A stretch of DNA of 64,000 bases, taken from contig NZ_NIFO01000001.1 of the NCBI RefSeq assembly GCF_002233755.1, forward strand, positions 310,001-374,000, written 5' to 3'. The DNA is from Acinetobacter piscicola (GTDB taxonomy: Bacteria > Pseudomonadota > Gammaproteobacteria > Pseudomonadales > Moraxellaceae). Positions within the stretch are counted from its first letter, which is position 1. Every line of letters begins with the position of its first letter. Below are positions 38,304 to 46,921 of the stretch, piece after piece. The translations under genes were made by a program, and so were the position numbers. The notes beneath the pieces were generated by a model. It ran no database searches, was not told the origin of the DNA, and saw only the letters and a program-made list of their open reading frames with translations.

Positions 38304-39869
38304 ATGTTAGATCAAAATACAACTGCTCAATTAAAAACACTTTTAGAACGCTTGGAAGCACCGATCGAATTGGTAGCATCTTTAAATGATTCAGAAAAAT
38401 CTGAAAAAATTAAAGAATTAGTGACAGAAGTTGCAGCTTTATCTGACAAAGTAACTGCACGTTTTGATGGTCAAAATAATCGTAAACCAAGCTTTGGTAT
38501 TGCTAAAGCAGGCGAGCAACCACGTGTATTCTTTGCTGGTTTACCGATGGGGCATGAGTTTACGTCTTTAATCTTGGCTTTATTACAAGTTTCGGGTTAT
38601 GCGCCTAAAGTTTCAGATGAAGTACTTGCTCAAATTAAAGCATTAAATTTAACGTCGAACTTCGATGTATTTGTATCTTTAAGCTGTCATAACTGTCCAG
38701 ATGTTGTGCAAGCGTTGAATTTGATTGCAATTAACAATCCGGGTACAACGGCGACCATGATTGATGGTGCTTTCTTCCAAGATGAAGTTGAAGAACGTAA
38801 AATTTTAGCTGTACCTATGTTATTTCAAAATGGTGAACATATCGGTCAAGGTCGTATGACTTTAGAAGAAATTATTGCCAAATTAGATACGGGTGCGGCG
38901 GCGAAAGATGCAGAAAAATTAAATGCAAAAGAAGCATTTGATGTATTGATCATCGGTGGTGGGCCTGCTGGTGCAACTTCAGCGATTTATGCAGCACGTA
39001 AAGGTATTCGTACAGGTATTGTTTCTGAACGCTTTGGTGGTCAGGTGATGGATACCATGGACATTGAAAACTTTATTTCAGTGCAAAAGACCCAAGGGCC
39101 TAAGTTTGGTGCGGATATGGAAGCACATGTACGTGAGTACGGTGTAGACATTATGAATCTACAAAAAGTGAAAAGTATTGTCGGTGCAGAGCAAACAGCT
39201 AATGGTTTAGTTGAAGTTGAGCTTGAGAATGGTGCAAAACTTGAATCAAAAACGGTCATCTTATCGACAGGTGCGCGTTGGAGAGAAATGAATGTACCGG
39301 GTGAGAAAGAGTATAAAACACGCGGTGTTGCATACTGTCCTCACTGTGATGGGCCATTATTTAAAGGTAAAAAAGTTGCTGTCATTGGTGGCGGGAACTC
39401 GGGTGTTGAAGCAGCAATTGACCTTGCGGGTATTGTTGAGCATGTGACTTTGGTTGAGTTTGATACCAAACTACGCGCCGACCAAGTGCTTCAAAACAAA
39501 TTGAACAGCTTGCCTAATACCACAGTGATTTTAAATGCACTTTCGACTGAAGTGGTGGGTGATGGTTCGATTGTCACTGCGTTGAAGTATAAAGATCGTG
39601 CGACTGATCAAGAGCATACTGTTGAACTTGCAGGTATTTTTGTACAAATTGGTTTGTTGCCAAATACAGATTTCTTAAAGGGAACCGCAGTTGAACTTTC
39701 AAATCGCAATGAAATTGTGGTGAATGATCGCAATGAAACCAATGTAAGAGGTGTCTTTGCCGCGGGTGATTGTACAACTGTCCCTTATAAGCAAATCATC
39801 ATTGCATCTGGTGAAGGTGCAAAAGCTTCTTTATCTGCATTTGATTACATGATTCGTTCAGGTCAATAA
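38304..39869 (+). CDS. ahpF: Alkyl hydroperoxide reductase subunit F
   Basis: NADH-dependent flavin disulfide reductase that recharges the peroxiredoxin AhpC. The 521-residue protein has the complete AhpF architecture. The N-terminal tandem thioredoxin-like domain carries active Cys128/Cys131 (SCHNCPD). The FAD site is [12 protein letters not shown] (about 215), the NADH site [12 protein letters not shown], the second redox pair Cys345/Cys348 (YCPHCDG) and the C-terminal FAD motif '[16 protein letters not shown]'. ahpC is not adjacent, so the pair is split in this genome. A copy of the two-hairpin repeat follows the stop. Confidence 0.96.
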   Translation: MLDQNTTAQLKTLLERLEAPIELVASLNDSEKSEKIKELVTEVAALSDKVTARFDGQNNRKPSFGIAKAGEQPRVFFAGLPMGHEFTSLILALLQVSGYAPKVSDEVLAQIKALNLTSNFDVFVSLSCHNCPDVVQALNLIAINNPGTTATMIDGAFFQDEVEERKILAVPMLFQNGEHIGQGRMTLEEIIAKLDTGAAAKDAEKLNAKEAFDVLIIGGGPAGATSAIYAARKGIRTGIVSERFGGQVMDTMDIENFISVQKTQGPKFGADMEAHVREYGVDIMNLQKVKSIVGAEQTANGLVEVELENGAKLESKTVILSTGARWREMNVPGEKEYKTRGVAYCPHCDGPLFKGKKVAVIGGGNSGVEAAIDLAGIVEHVTLVEFDTKLRADQVLQNKLNSLPNTTVILNALSTEVVGDGSIVTALKYKDRATDQEHTVELAGIFVQIGLLPNTDFLKGTAVELSNRNEIVVNDRNETNVRGVFAAGDCTTVPYKQIIIASGEGAKASLSAFDYMIRSGQ

Positions 39870-39880
39870 GCGTCAAAAGA

Positions 39881-39981
39881 AAAACCAACGTGCTCTCAAT
39901 TCGCGTTGGCTTTTCTTGCTTTCCTCTTATTATTTACCCTTGATAGGAATTGAGTCACTAACAGCTCAATTCCTTTTTTAT
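39881..39981. repeat. Two-hairpin repeat, copy 1 (after ahpF)
   Basis: First hairpin CCAACGTG / CGCGTTGG (39885-39909) within A- and T-runs. Second hairpin is a perfect 10-bp stem AGGAATTGAG / CTCAATTCCT (39945-39974) followed by TTTTTT. Between them lies TTTACCCTTG, also found in copy 3. It serves as a terminator at the ahpF/AraC junction. Confidence 0.8.
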
Positions 39982-40082
39982 TGCTTAATGTATTCTTATA
40001 ACAATCTACCACTTCAATAGTCATGATCAACCCTAGCTTAAAAGTTCTCTATTTAAAGGACTTTAATTCTAAGATTTTAATT

Positions 40083-41000
40083 TTAATGAGAATTTCGATA
40101 GCAGTGCGGTGTCATTCCATAATGTTGTTTAAAGACTCGTCCAAAGTGTGTTTCAGACTGAAAACCAAGATCTAATGCAATATTATAAATAGATAGATGG
40201 CTTGTTTTTAAAAGCAAAGTCGCATGTTGTAGTCGTATTTTAAGCAAGAATGCATGTGGTGTCGTGTGTAAATCTTTTTTAAATAATCGGATGAGCTGAA
40301 TTCGAGTACAGTGCAGGAAGCTCGCCATCTCATCTAAACTCCATTTATGTTCAGGAGATTTTAAAATAACGTGAATGAGCTGAGACAGTTTTGAAGTATT
40401 CCATTGCAGAATACGTGATGAAATATTGTCATGTTGAGTATTCAAATAGCTACGGAAAATATAAATTAATAAAACTTCAGATAGGGCATTGATGACCTTG
40501 ATCTGCCCGATCGTTTGTACTTTTTCTTGTTCTAGTAAGTTTAACAATGACTCTAATAATAATGGTTCAAGCTTTAAGTGGATAAATTCTGGCAACTGGA
40601 TAAATAAATCTGCATCTTCAGAATAAGTGAAATGTGCACAAAATAAATTCAAATTGAGCTGCTGAGAATGATTGGTCTTTAAAACTAATCCTGAGGTCTG
40701 TTTGAGAGCGATAATTTCTTGTATAGATTCAGATTCCTTTTCAATCATTAGAATATCGTTAGTATTTTCTTGAAAATGAACGAGTTGGTGTGCTGCGCCG
40801 TGTGGGAAAAAGATGACATCTCCTGCGTCAATCTTAATCTTTCTGTGATCGATATATAACCAACCTTTTCCGCGGCGAACAATATGAATCATTGCGGTGT
40901 TTTCAAGTGGCGAGATGGAGTATAGCCACTCGCCACCAAATCGACATTCAGTGTCTATACCACCTTGGATTTGAGCAAGCTCGATGAGTTTATTTAACAT
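40083..41000 (-). CDS. AraC-family transcriptional regulator (cupin N-terminus)
   Basis: A 305-residue DNA-binding regulator. The N-terminal cupin-like sensor (about 10-110) contains 'IDAGDVIFFPHGAAHQL'. The C-terminal double helix-turn-helix (about 205-300) contains 'WSLDEMASFLHCTRIQLIRLFK' and the second-helix signature 'IYNIALDLGFQSETHFGRVFKQHYGMTP'. It resembles the cupin_6 AraC group that controls adjacent oxidoreductase or CMD genes. It is divergent from an AhpD-like gene, and a 21-base-spaced direct repeat sits between them. Confidence 0.9.
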   Translation of the reverse strand: MLNKLIELAQIQGGIDTECRFGGEWLYSISPLENTAMIHIVRRGKGWLYIDHRKIKIDAGDVIFFPHGAAHQLVHFQENTNDILMIEKESESIQEIIALKQTSGLVLKTNHSQQLNLNLFCAHFTYSEDADLFIQLPEFIHLKLEPLLLESLLNLLEQEKVQTIGQIKVINALSEVLLIYIFRSYLNTQHDNISSRILQWNTSKLSQLIHVILKSPEHKWSLDEMASFLHCTRIQLIRLFKKDLHTTPHAFLLKIRLQHATLLLKTSHLSIYNIALDLGFQSETHFGRVFKQHYGMTPHCYRNSH

Positions 41001-41004
41001 AGCA

Positions 41005-41035
41005 TGATACTTTTAGATTGTTGTTTGATACTTTT
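41005..41035. promoter_or_regulatory. Direct repeat, likely AraC-type operator
   Basis: TGATACTTTT occurs at 41005-41014 and again at 41026-41035, exactly 21 bases apart (two helical turns, same face). It lies in the 96-base gap between the divergent regulator and the AhpD-like gene. AraC-family proteins typically bind such paired direct repeats. Confidence 0.6.
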
Positions 41036-41096
41036 GAGCGGTTTTTACTATATAAAAATTGCAATACTAAATTATCAACACAATGAGATGAATGCA

Positions 41097-41438
41097 ATGT
41101 TTATGGATTGGCAAGATCACACGCAACATGTAAAAAAATCATTTGGAGCTTTAGGAAAAAAGCATCCAAAAATGTTGCAAGCGTATCAAGCTTTAGACGA
41201 TGCTGCGGCAGCTGAAGCTTTGGATGCTAAAACACGTGAGTTAATTTCTTTGGCTGTTGCAATAACAACTCGCTGTGAAAGCTGTGTTTCTGTACATGCA
41301 GAGGCAGCAATGAAAGCTGGTGCAACTGAAGGAGAGGTTGCGGGAGCATTGGCTACTGCAATTTCACTGAACGCAGGTGCAGCTTATACTTTTGCGCTAC
41401 GTGCGTTAGAGGCATGTGAAGCACAAAAGCCTGAATAA
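41097..41438 (+). CDS. Carboxymuconolactone decarboxylase family protein (AhpD-like)
   Basis: A 113-residue protein of the CMD/AhpD fold. It has the CxxC redox motif in 'TTRCESCVSVHAEAAMKAGAT' (Cys-x-x-Cys then His), typical of AhpD-like alkylhydroperoxidase or gamma-CMD proteins. The start is set at 41097 because GAGAT lies seven bases upstream and the operator-like repeat lies further upstream. Longer frames from 41004 or 41088 would run through that repeat or lack a binding site. Controlled most probably by the divergent AraC regulator. Whether it reduces peroxide or decarboxylates a lactone cannot be decided. Confidence 0.85.
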   Translation: MFMDWQDHTQHVKKSFGALGKKHPKMLQAYQALDDAAAAEALDAKTRELISLAVAITTRCESCVSVHAEAAMKAGATEGEVAGALATAISLNAGAAYTFALRALEACEAQKPE

Positions 41439-41502
41439 TTTTATTGATTCTTGTTCTATAAAATAAATTTTTTATAAAAAGGACAAGACAATTTTACCGA
41501 AT

Positions 41503-41592
41503 GAAAAAGCCAATGTGTTCCCCAATTCACGTTGGCTTTTTCTTTTGATAGGAATTGGGCGGTTAGCGGCTAACAGCACGATTCCTTTTTTT
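41503..41592. repeat. Two-hairpin repeat, copy 2 (inside and after the azoR 3' end)
   Basis: First hairpin is a 15-bp stem (41503-41517 with 41528-41542, one G:T). The second part, AGGAAT / ATTCCT (41550-41586), encloses GTTAG / CTAAC and is followed by seven Ts. Its sequence overlaps the last codons and stop of the leftward azoreductase gene. Confidence 0.78.
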
Positions 41593-42255
41593 ATCGAATT
41601 GTTGCTGTAATTTATGCACCAAAGCCGTTGTTTTTAACTCCGCATCTGCAATAGATTTTTGCAACAAATCCCCGCCATATTCTTGATACTCAATTGCAAT
41701 TTCATGAAATTTTTCTAGTCCCATGAAATTAAAAGCAGTTTTGATCGATGGTTCGACATGATTCGCAAAAGGCGTATTCGCAGAATCAAAATCATGCCCA
41801 CCACGTGCAGATAAAAGAATTACAGGTTTTTCGTGGTCGAGTAAACCGATATAGGGTTGCGCTTTGCTACTGTCGTACTTGTAGGTTTTGTTCATTCTCA
41901 CCACATTGTCAATATATGCTTTTAAATGCGCAGGTGGCCCAAAGTTGTACATTGGGACACCGAGCACAATAATATCTGCCCAATTTAACTCATCGATCAG
42001 CTCATCACTGAACTGTAAGCGCTGTTGCGCTTTTTCAGGTGATTCAGCATAGCCAAATTCTGAAACAATCCATTCCTCATCAATTAAAGGGGGTGGATTT
42101 GCTCCAACATCGCGCACTTTGATTTGTATGGATGAATCAATTTCATTCCATGTGTTGATAAATAATTCAGTTAAGCGACGGCTTAAAGAGCCATGCGGAT
42201 GTATTCCAGAGATCCCTGTACGTGCACTCGTATCTATTCTTAAGATATTGGTCAT
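41563..42255 (-). CDS. azoR: FMN-dependent NADH-azoreductase
   Basis: A flavodoxin-like quinone/azo reductase of 230 residues. It starts with 'NILRIDTSARTG...SLSRRLTELF', the FMN-phosphate site. It has 'ADIIVLGVPMYNFGPPAHLKAYIDNVVR' and the 'SARGGHDF' flavin-ring loop, all typical of AzoR. By family knowledge it reduces quinones and azo compounds with NADH. The ATG at 42255 fits the family start; a longer frame from 42330 adds 25 atypical residues. The last residues (NRAVSR) are encoded by repeat copy 2. A LysR gene lies divergently 112 bases away. Confidence 0.9.
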   Translation of the reverse strand: MTNILRIDTSARTGISGIHPHGSLSRRLTELFINTWNEIDSSIQIKVRDVGANPPPLIDEEWIVSEFGYAESPEKAQQRLQFSDELIDELNWADIIVLGVPMYNFGPPAHLKAYIDNVVRMNKTYKYDSSKAQPYIGLLDHEKPVILLSARGGHDFDSANTPFANHVEPSIKTAFNFMGLEKFHEIAIEYQEYGGDLLQKSIADAELKTTALVHKLQQQFDKKRNRAVSR

Positions 42256-42338
42256 TTTAATCGACTCATTTGATCTGTTGATTTCAATTTTCTTCAAATT
42301 TTTAAGCAACGACAAACGATAAGAATACATGTTATAAG

Positions 42339-42351
42339 TGAATTGAATTCA
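42339..42351. promoter_or_regulatory. Possible LysR operator core
   Basis: Palindrome TGAAT-TGA-ATTCA in the azoR/LysR intergenic gap, 17 bases before the LysR start. It is short and A+T rich, so only tentative. Confidence 0.3.
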
Positions 42352-42367
42352 TTCATTGGGTTTTAAA

Positions 42368-43258
42368 ATGGATTTGCATTATTCATTAGAACAATTATTG
42401 GCATTTCAGTATGTTGCAGAGCATCTCAGTTTCAAAAAAGCTGCGGATCAATTGTTTTTAACACCTACAGCTTTAAGTCACCGTATTAAAAAGCTTGAAC
42501 AGCAGTTGAATATTCAATTATTTGAGAGGCATACTCGTGCTATTTCATTAACTCCTGAAGGGAGTTATTTGCTAAAGCATGTACAAGCTGGATTTGGGCA
42601 GATTCAAACTGCATTAGATCAGTTACAACATCATAAACAACGCTTATTTACGATCACGACGACACCTTCTTTTGCCAGTGAATGGATTATTCCTTATCTT
42701 CCAGAATTACAGCGCCGTTTTCCGAATATGATGTTTCGAGTGCATACCAGTTACGATGCGGTAAATATGTCTTCGGGTCTTTATGATTTGGCAATTCGTT
42801 ATGGTTCTGGGACTTATCAAGATGTAAATGTTGAGTTATTGGTTAACGATGAATATGTCGCTGTAGGACATCCATCGTTAAACACTGAAACAATTAACTG
42901 GTCAACTATACCTTTGATTCACTTTAGCTGGGGAGATGAATATTTTCCAAATCGAATAAGTTGGCAGAAATGGTTTGATCGACAACATTTGCATATTCAA
43001 GCAGGTCAACCACAGGTATTTTATACACAAGAAAGTCATGCGATTCAGGCTGTTTTATCTGGACAAGGTGTGGCTCTACTAAGTCGTATCCCAATTGCAA
43101 AGGCTTTAAAACAGCAACATCTTAAAATAGTTTCACCACATACTGAAAAGGCGCTGAGCTATTATTTATTAACACTACCTAGAGCAGATTCTATCGTCCA
43201 TGAAATTAAGCAATGGTGTCGGGACAAGTTTTTGCAGTCTTATGATTCTCATAAATAG
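42368..43258 (+). CDS. LysR-family transcriptional regulator
   Basis: A 296-residue LTTR. The N-terminal winged helix (about 5-65) contains 'QLLAFQYVAEHLSFKKAADQLFLTPTALSHRIKKLEQQL', and the effector domain runs from about 90 to 290. The overall pattern is closest to the GcvA-like subgroup ('LPELQRRFPNMMFRVHTSY', 'YDLAIRYGSG'). The ATG at 42368 is preferred to a TTG four codons earlier. It probably regulates the divergent azoR gene; the inducer is unknown. Repeat copy 3 follows its stop. Confidence 0.9.
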   Translation: MDLHYSLEQLLAFQYVAEHLSFKKAADQLFLTPTALSHRIKKLEQQLNIQLFERHTRAISLTPEGSYLLKHVQAGFGQIQTALDQLQHHKQRLFTITTTPSFASEWIIPYLPELQRRFPNMMFRVHTSYDAVNMSSGLYDLAIRYGSGTYQDVNVELLVNDEYVAVGHPSLNTETINWSTIPLIHFSWGDEYFPNRISWQKWFDRQHLHIQAGQPQVFYTQESHAIQAVLSGQGVALLSRIPIAKALKQQHLKIVSPHTEKALSYYLLTLPRADSIVHEIKQWCRDKFLQSYDSHK

Positions 43259-43273
43259 ATTTATTTGACCAAA

Positions 43274-43375
43274 GAGAAAATCCAACGTGTTCCCCAGTAC
43301 ACGTTGGATTTTTCTCCTTTTTTCTTGTTTTACCCTTGTTCGGTAGTGAGTGACGAGCAGCTCAATACCTTTTTA
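43274..43375. repeat. Two-hairpin repeat, copy 3 (after the LysR gene)
   Basis: First hairpin TCCAACGTGT / ACACGTTGGA (43281-43308) is flanked by GAGAAAA and TTTTTCTC, so the stem continues with a bulge. TTTACCCTTG then matches copy 1. The second hairpin GGTAGTGAG / CTCAATACC (43342-43369) is degenerate and is followed by TTTTTA. Confidence 0.75.
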
Positions 43376-43455
43376 TTATTTATCGTTATTATTGCTTACT
43401 GTTATTTTTATTCTTCACGTTATTTTTTTTATTGTTATTAAATTTTCCACATCAT

Positions 43456-43590
43456 TCATAAAGCAAAAAGAATACCAACAAGTTGTAAACTATAACGTGG
43501 TAGACCTGCATAAACAGCGTCTGCACGATAAACAAAGGTTTCAAGTGAACCAACAGATGAGAGTCGTTCAGTAATGTGATTGGTGCTCAT
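43456..43590 (-). CDS. Small protein (44 aa), unknown function
   Basis: A 44-residue leftward frame with AGG six bases before its ATG. The sequence is protein-like: MSTNHITERLSSVGSLE, then FVYRADAVYAGLPRYS and a hydrophobic end LQLVGILFAL. It lies between arsC and repeat copy 3, the position of a convergent partner to the LysR gene. I do not recognise it. It may be a genuine small gene or the remnant of a longer one. Confidence 0.45.
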   Translation of the reverse strand: MSTNHITERLSSVGSLETFVYRADAVYAGLPRYSLQLVGILFAL

Positions 43591-43645
43591 AAAAGCCTAA
43601 AGGCATACAAAAACTATGTCTTTATTGTAGGGATTTAAAAATAAG

Positions 43646-43684
43646 ATTCAACCTAGTAAAACACTCAGGATTATTAGGTTGAAT
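43646..43684 (-). terminator. Possible arsC terminator
   Basis: ATTCAACCTA / TAGGTTGAAT, perfect 10-bp arms with a 19-base loop. Read leftward from arsC it is followed by CTTATTTTTAAA. Confidence 0.55.
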
Positions 43685-43755
43685 TTATTTAAAAGTAATT
43701 ATTTATCAATAAATTATATTTAATTTTTTGATCGTAATATAAAGCTAGCGAAAAA

Positions 43756-44187
43756 TTATTTTATTCGTTTTAGTTGATGATCGATAATAATTTCACCATC
43801 TTCTTTGCTAAATGGGTGAAGTTGTGGCGCAGATAAAATATCCAAAACTAATTCTGAAGGTCTGCACAATCTGACACCTAATTCAGTGACTACAAATGGA
43901 CGATTGATTAAAATAGGGTATTTCAGCATAAACGCTATCAATTGTTCGTCTGTCCAATGTTGTTGTTCTAATTCTAAATCTTGATAAGGTTCGACATTTT
44001 TTCGAATGGCTGCGCGTACAGATAAACCTGATTGCTGAATCATCTCAATTAATTGATCTTGAGTTGGCGGGTTGTATAAATATTCAATCACTTCAGGTTC
44101 TTGCCCTGAATTACGAATGAGCGCCAAGGTATTCCGCGAAGTCCCACAAGCAGGGGTATGATAAATTTTAATCAGATTTGATGACAT
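43756..44187 (-). CDS. arsC: Arsenate reductase (glutaredoxin-dependent, ArsC)
   Basis: A 143-residue thioredoxin-fold enzyme of the plasmid R773 ArsC type, reducing arsenate to arsenite with glutaredoxin and glutathione. The active site is Cys14 in YHTPACGTSRNTLAL. The anion-binding arginine region reads 'RPFVVTELGVRLCRPSE'. The ATG at 44187 has GAGA seven bases upstream; an ATG two codons earlier is the alternative. It is transcribed away from arsR, unlike the usual single ars operon. Both promoters share the gap containing an inverted repeat. Confidence 0.93.
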   Translation of the reverse strand: MSSNLIKIYHTPACGTSRNTLALIRNSGQEPEVIEYLYNPPTQDQLIEMIQQSGLSVRAAIRKNVEPYQDLELEQQHWTDEQLIAFMLKYPILINRPFVVTELGVRLCRPSELVLDILSAPQLHPFSKEDGEIIIDHQLKRIK

Positions 44188-44220
44188 GTTCATTCTCAGA
44201 TGGAAAGCTATATTGCATTT

Positions 44221-44256
44221 ATATATGGATATGCGTATATTCGCAATAGCATATAT
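44221..44256. promoter_or_regulatory. Candidate ArsR operator in the arsC-arsR gap
   Basis: Nested inverted repeats: ATATATG (44221-44227) with CATATAT (44250-44256), and inside them TATGCG with CGCAATA. They lie between the divergent arsC and arsR starts, the place where ArsR would control both genes. Confidence 0.5.
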
Positions 44257-44283
44257 TTAAAGCAACAAAATTGAGTGATCAAT

Positions 44284-44607
44284 ATGGATCAAACTGATTT
44301 TTTTAAGTGTTTATCTGACCCAACTCGGTTAGATATTTTGAAAATGGTGATGGCAAAAGATAATGTCTGTGTCTGTGAAATGACGGCAGGATTGGATTTG
44401 AGCCAACCGAAAATTTCGAGACATTTAGCACTACTCAGAAACCTATCGATTCTGCTTGATCAACGCAAAGGGCAATGGGTCTATTATCGTTTAAATCCTG
44501 ATTTACCTGAGTGGGCTGTTGCAGTTTTAAACATTATTGCGCAGCAACATATTGATGTTTCTGAAAATAGCCTAAGTGATATTCATCCTGTCAATTGTTG
44601 CGATTAA
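44284..44607 (+). CDS. arsR: ArsR-family arsenite-responsive repressor
   Basis: A 107-residue winged-helix repressor. The metalloid site is Cys29/Cys31 in NVCVCEMTAGLDLSQPKISRHL, located at the start of the recognition helix as in E. coli ArsR. The C-terminus ends in a Cys pair (VNCCD). As(III) or Sb(III) binding should release it from DNA. It is first in the arsR-acr3-arsH unit. The ATG at 44284 is preferred to a GTG three codons earlier. Confidence 0.92.
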   Translation: MDQTDFFKCLSDPTRLDILKMVMAKDNVCVCEMTAGLDLSQPKISRHLALLRNLSILLDQRKGQWVYYRLNPDLPEWAVAVLNIIAQQHIDVSENSLSDIHPVNCCD

Positions 44608-44625
44608 ATGTAAGTGAGCAAAAGC

Positions 44626-45684
44626 ATGTCTGCATCCAAACTGTCTTTTTTAGATCGTAATTTAACATTATGGATTTTTATTGCTATGGCTTTGGGGATC
44701 GGGATAGGCGTCTACTTTCCACAAGCTTCTACGGCTTTAGATCGTTTAAGTGTAGGTACGGTTAATATTCCAATTGCGATTGGTTTAATTTTAATGATGT
44801 ATCCACCTTTAGCTAAAGTGGACTATGCAACCTTGCCACAGGTGTTTAAAGATAAACGTACGTTGATGCTGTCATTGGTTCAGAATTGGTTGATTGCACC
44901 GTGTCTGATGTTTGCTTTAGCAATCATTTTTTTACATGCTTATCCTGAGTATATGACAGGTTTAATTCTGATTGGTTTGGCACGTTGTATTGCCATGGTA
45001 CTGGTTTGGAATGGTTTGGCATGTGGTGATAATCAATATGTTGCAGGGCTTGTTGCTTTTAACAGTATTTTCCAAATCCTATTTTTTAGCAGTTATGCAT
45101 GGCTATTTCTGAGTTTCCTACCGCCATATTTTGGCGTAGCAGGGCAAGTGATTGAAGTGGGGTTTTGGACAATTACCCATGCTGTGCTGATTTATTTAGG
45201 CATTCCTTTTTTATTGGGTTTTTTAAGTCGACTCATCCTGATTAAAGCCAAAGGTTTGCAATGGTACGAGACTCAATTTATTCCCAAGATTAGTCCTTTG
45301 AGTCTATTGGCATTGTTATTCACGATTGTTGCCATGTTTAGTTTAAAAGGCGCAGAAGTTGTTCATTTACCTTTAGATGTACTGCGGATCGCAACTCCTT
45401 TGACGATTTACTTTGTGGTGATGTTTTTCCTAAGTTTCTTTATGAGTAAATGGATGGGGAATGATTATCCTCGGACAACGGCTATTTCATTTACAGCAGC
45501 AGGTAATAATTTTGAATTGGCACTTGCTGTGGCGATCGCAACATTTGGTTTAGCGTCACCTGTTGCATTTACCACAGTGATAGGCCCTTTGGTTGAAGTT
45601 CCTGTATTGGTTCTTTTGGTGAGTGTGTCTTTGTGGTTGCGGAAAAGATACTTCTCAGAAGCGCTAAAGCAGGTGGGAGAATAG
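44626..45684 (+). CDS. acr3: Arsenite efflux permease, ACR3 family
   Basis: Inner-membrane arsenite exporter with about ten spans and 352 residues, of the ACR3 rather than ArsB type. The family cysteine is present in '[20 protein letters not shown]' (Cys121). '[20 protein letters not shown]' is the conserved late motif. GTGAG seven bases before the ATG at 44626 supports that start; a GTG at 44614 is possible. It lies between arsR (18 bases) and arsH (one base). Confidence 0.94.
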   Translation: MSASKLSFLDRNLTLWIFIAMALGIGIGVYFPQASTALDRLSVGTVNIPIAIGLILMMYPPLAKVDYATLPQVFKDKRTLMLSLVQNWLIAPCLMFALAIIFLHAYPEYMTGLILIGLARCIAMVLVWNGLACGDNQYVAGLVAFNSIFQILFFSSYAWLFLSFLPPYFGVAGQVIEVGFWTITHAVLIYLGIPFLLGFLSRLILIKAKGLQWYETQFIPKISPLSLLALLFTIVAMFSLKGAEVVHLPLDVLRIATPLTIYFVVMFFLSFFMSKWMGNDYPRTTAISFTAAGNNFELALAVAIATFGLASPVAFTTVIGPLVEVPVLVLLVSVSLWLRKRYFSEALKQVGE

Positions 45685-45685
45685 A

Positions 45686-46390
45686 ATGAACTTACCCAAT
45701 ATTGATTTAGCGTTATTGCAAACACCAAGTTTGGATCAGATTCAAGCCAAAGCACTGACGCATCCACCTCGTATATTATTGCTTTATGGTTCTAATCGAG
45801 AGCGTTCATTTAGCCGTTTGGCTGTCATGGAAGCAGGGCGTATTCTTGAGCAGTTTGGAGCAGAGGTTAAAATCTTCCATCCTAAAGGTTTACCACTGCC
45901 TGAAGATGCAGAAACCACGCATCCTAAAGTTCAAGAATTGCATGAGCTCTTGGCTTGGGCAGAGGGAATGGTCTGGTGTTCTCCTGAGCGACATGGCTCG
46001 ATGAGTTCTATTTTCAAATCACAAATTGATTGGATTCCTTTAGCCGCAGGTGCAATTCGTGCCACGCAGGGTAAAACGTTGGCATTAATGCAAGTCAGTG
46101 GTGGTTCTCAATCATTTAATACAGTGAATCAATTACGTATTTTAGGTCGTTGGATGCGAATGATCACTATTCCAAATCAGTCCTCTATTCCAAAAGCATT
46201 CTTAGAGTTTGATGAAAATGATCGGATGAAAGCATCTTCGTATTACGATCGGATTGTCGATGTGATGGAAGAATTGTTTAAATTTACATTGTTAACACGT
46301 GGGCAAACGGCTTTTTTCACAGATCGTTATTCTGAACGTAAAGAATCAGCAGAACAGTTGTCTAAACGAGTCAATCAGAAGGCATTGTAA
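45686..46390 (+). CDS. arsH: ArsH, NADPH-dependent FMN reductase
   Basis: A flavodoxin-fold flavoprotein of 234 residues. It has the FMN-phosphate loop '[20 protein letters not shown]', '[26 protein letters not shown]' and the ArsH-type '[21 protein letters not shown]'. Some ArsH proteins oxidise methylated trivalent arsenicals or act as quinone reductases. Its ATG follows the acr3 stop by one base, so translation is coupled. It converges on a MerR gene with only 21 bases between stops and no visible terminator. Confidence 0.94.
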   Translation: MNLPNIDLALLQTPSLDQIQAKALTHPPRILLLYGSNRERSFSRLAVMEAGRILEQFGAEVKIFHPKGLPLPEDAETTHPKVQELHELLAWAEGMVWCSPERHGSMSSIFKSQIDWIPLAAGAIRATQGKTLALMQVSGGSQSFNTVNQLRILGRWMRMITIPNQSSIPKAFLEFDENDRMKASSYYDRIVDVMEELFKFTLLTRGQTAFFTDRYSERKESAEQLSKRVNQKAL

Positions 46391-46411
46391 GTTATCTATA
46401 AACCTCATCAG

Positions 46412-46816
46412 TTATTCAGAAGTCTCCAGTTTTTTGACAATTTGGCAATGATCAATGGTGGTATTTGAGGAACAGGATTGACGTAATTCATGTAATTGAG
46501 TTTTAAAACTCATCAATTCTTGAATACGTGTCTCTACATGTTGGATGTGTTCCTCGATCAGTTGATCAATCACTTTACAGCCTTGTTCAGGATATTGAAT
46601 TTGTTCAAGAAGTTGAGTGATTTCGTGTAAAGTCATATCTAGAGAGCGACAACGTTTGATAAAAATCAGACGTTTTAATGCTTCATCATCATAATATTTA
46701 TAATTATTATCTGCTCTAAAACTAGGTTTAATCAGTTGTTTCTTTTCATAAAAGCGAATGGTGTCATTACTCAATTGGGTCTTTTTGGCTAAATCACTGA
46801 TTAAATACTGATGCAT
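46412..46816 (-). CDS. MerR-family metal-responsive regulator (CadR/PbrR-like)
   Basis: A 134-residue MerR activator with helix-turn-helix 'YLISDLAKKTQLSNDTIRFYEKKQLI' and a dimerisation helix. Cysteines are at 80, 115 and 124, at or near the positions used by CadR and PbrR for Cd(II)/Pb(II) (79, about 114, about 123); a fourth is at 56. The usual C-terminal His-rich tail of CadR is absent. GGAG precedes the start. It is divergent from a cation diffusion facilitator gene whose promoter contains a MerR-type palindrome. Confidence 0.88.
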   Translation of the reverse strand: MHQYLISDLAKKTQLSNDTIRFYEKKQLIKPSFRADNNYKYYDDEALKRLIFIKRCRSLDMTLHEITQLLEQIQYPEQGCKVIDQLIEEHIQHVETRIQELMSFKTQLHELRQSCSSNTTIDHCQIVKKLETSE

Positions 46817-46850
46817 GATTTATTCTCCGCATTTATTTTTCTAAACAGAC

Positions 46851-46881
46851 TTGACCTTGGAGTTACTCCATGGTTTTGAAT
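46851..46881 (+). promoter_or_regulatory. MerR-type promoter and operator of the CDF gene
   Basis: -35 TTGACC (46851-46856), then a 21-bp palindrome ACCTTGGAGT-T-ACTCCATGGT (46854-46874), then TTGAAT as -10 (46876-46881). The 19-base spacer is the elongated form on which MerR-type activators act. Confidence 0.8.
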
Positions 46882-46921
46882 AGCATAATATAGATTATGA
46901 TTTAATCAAGTGAGGAATGTG

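Noticed and set aside
43350..43574. Rightward 74-residue frame between the LysR and arsC genes
   Set aside because: It starts inside repeat copy 3, has no ribosome site and is dominated by A+T-driven residues. The opposite strand carries the better small frame (43456-43590).
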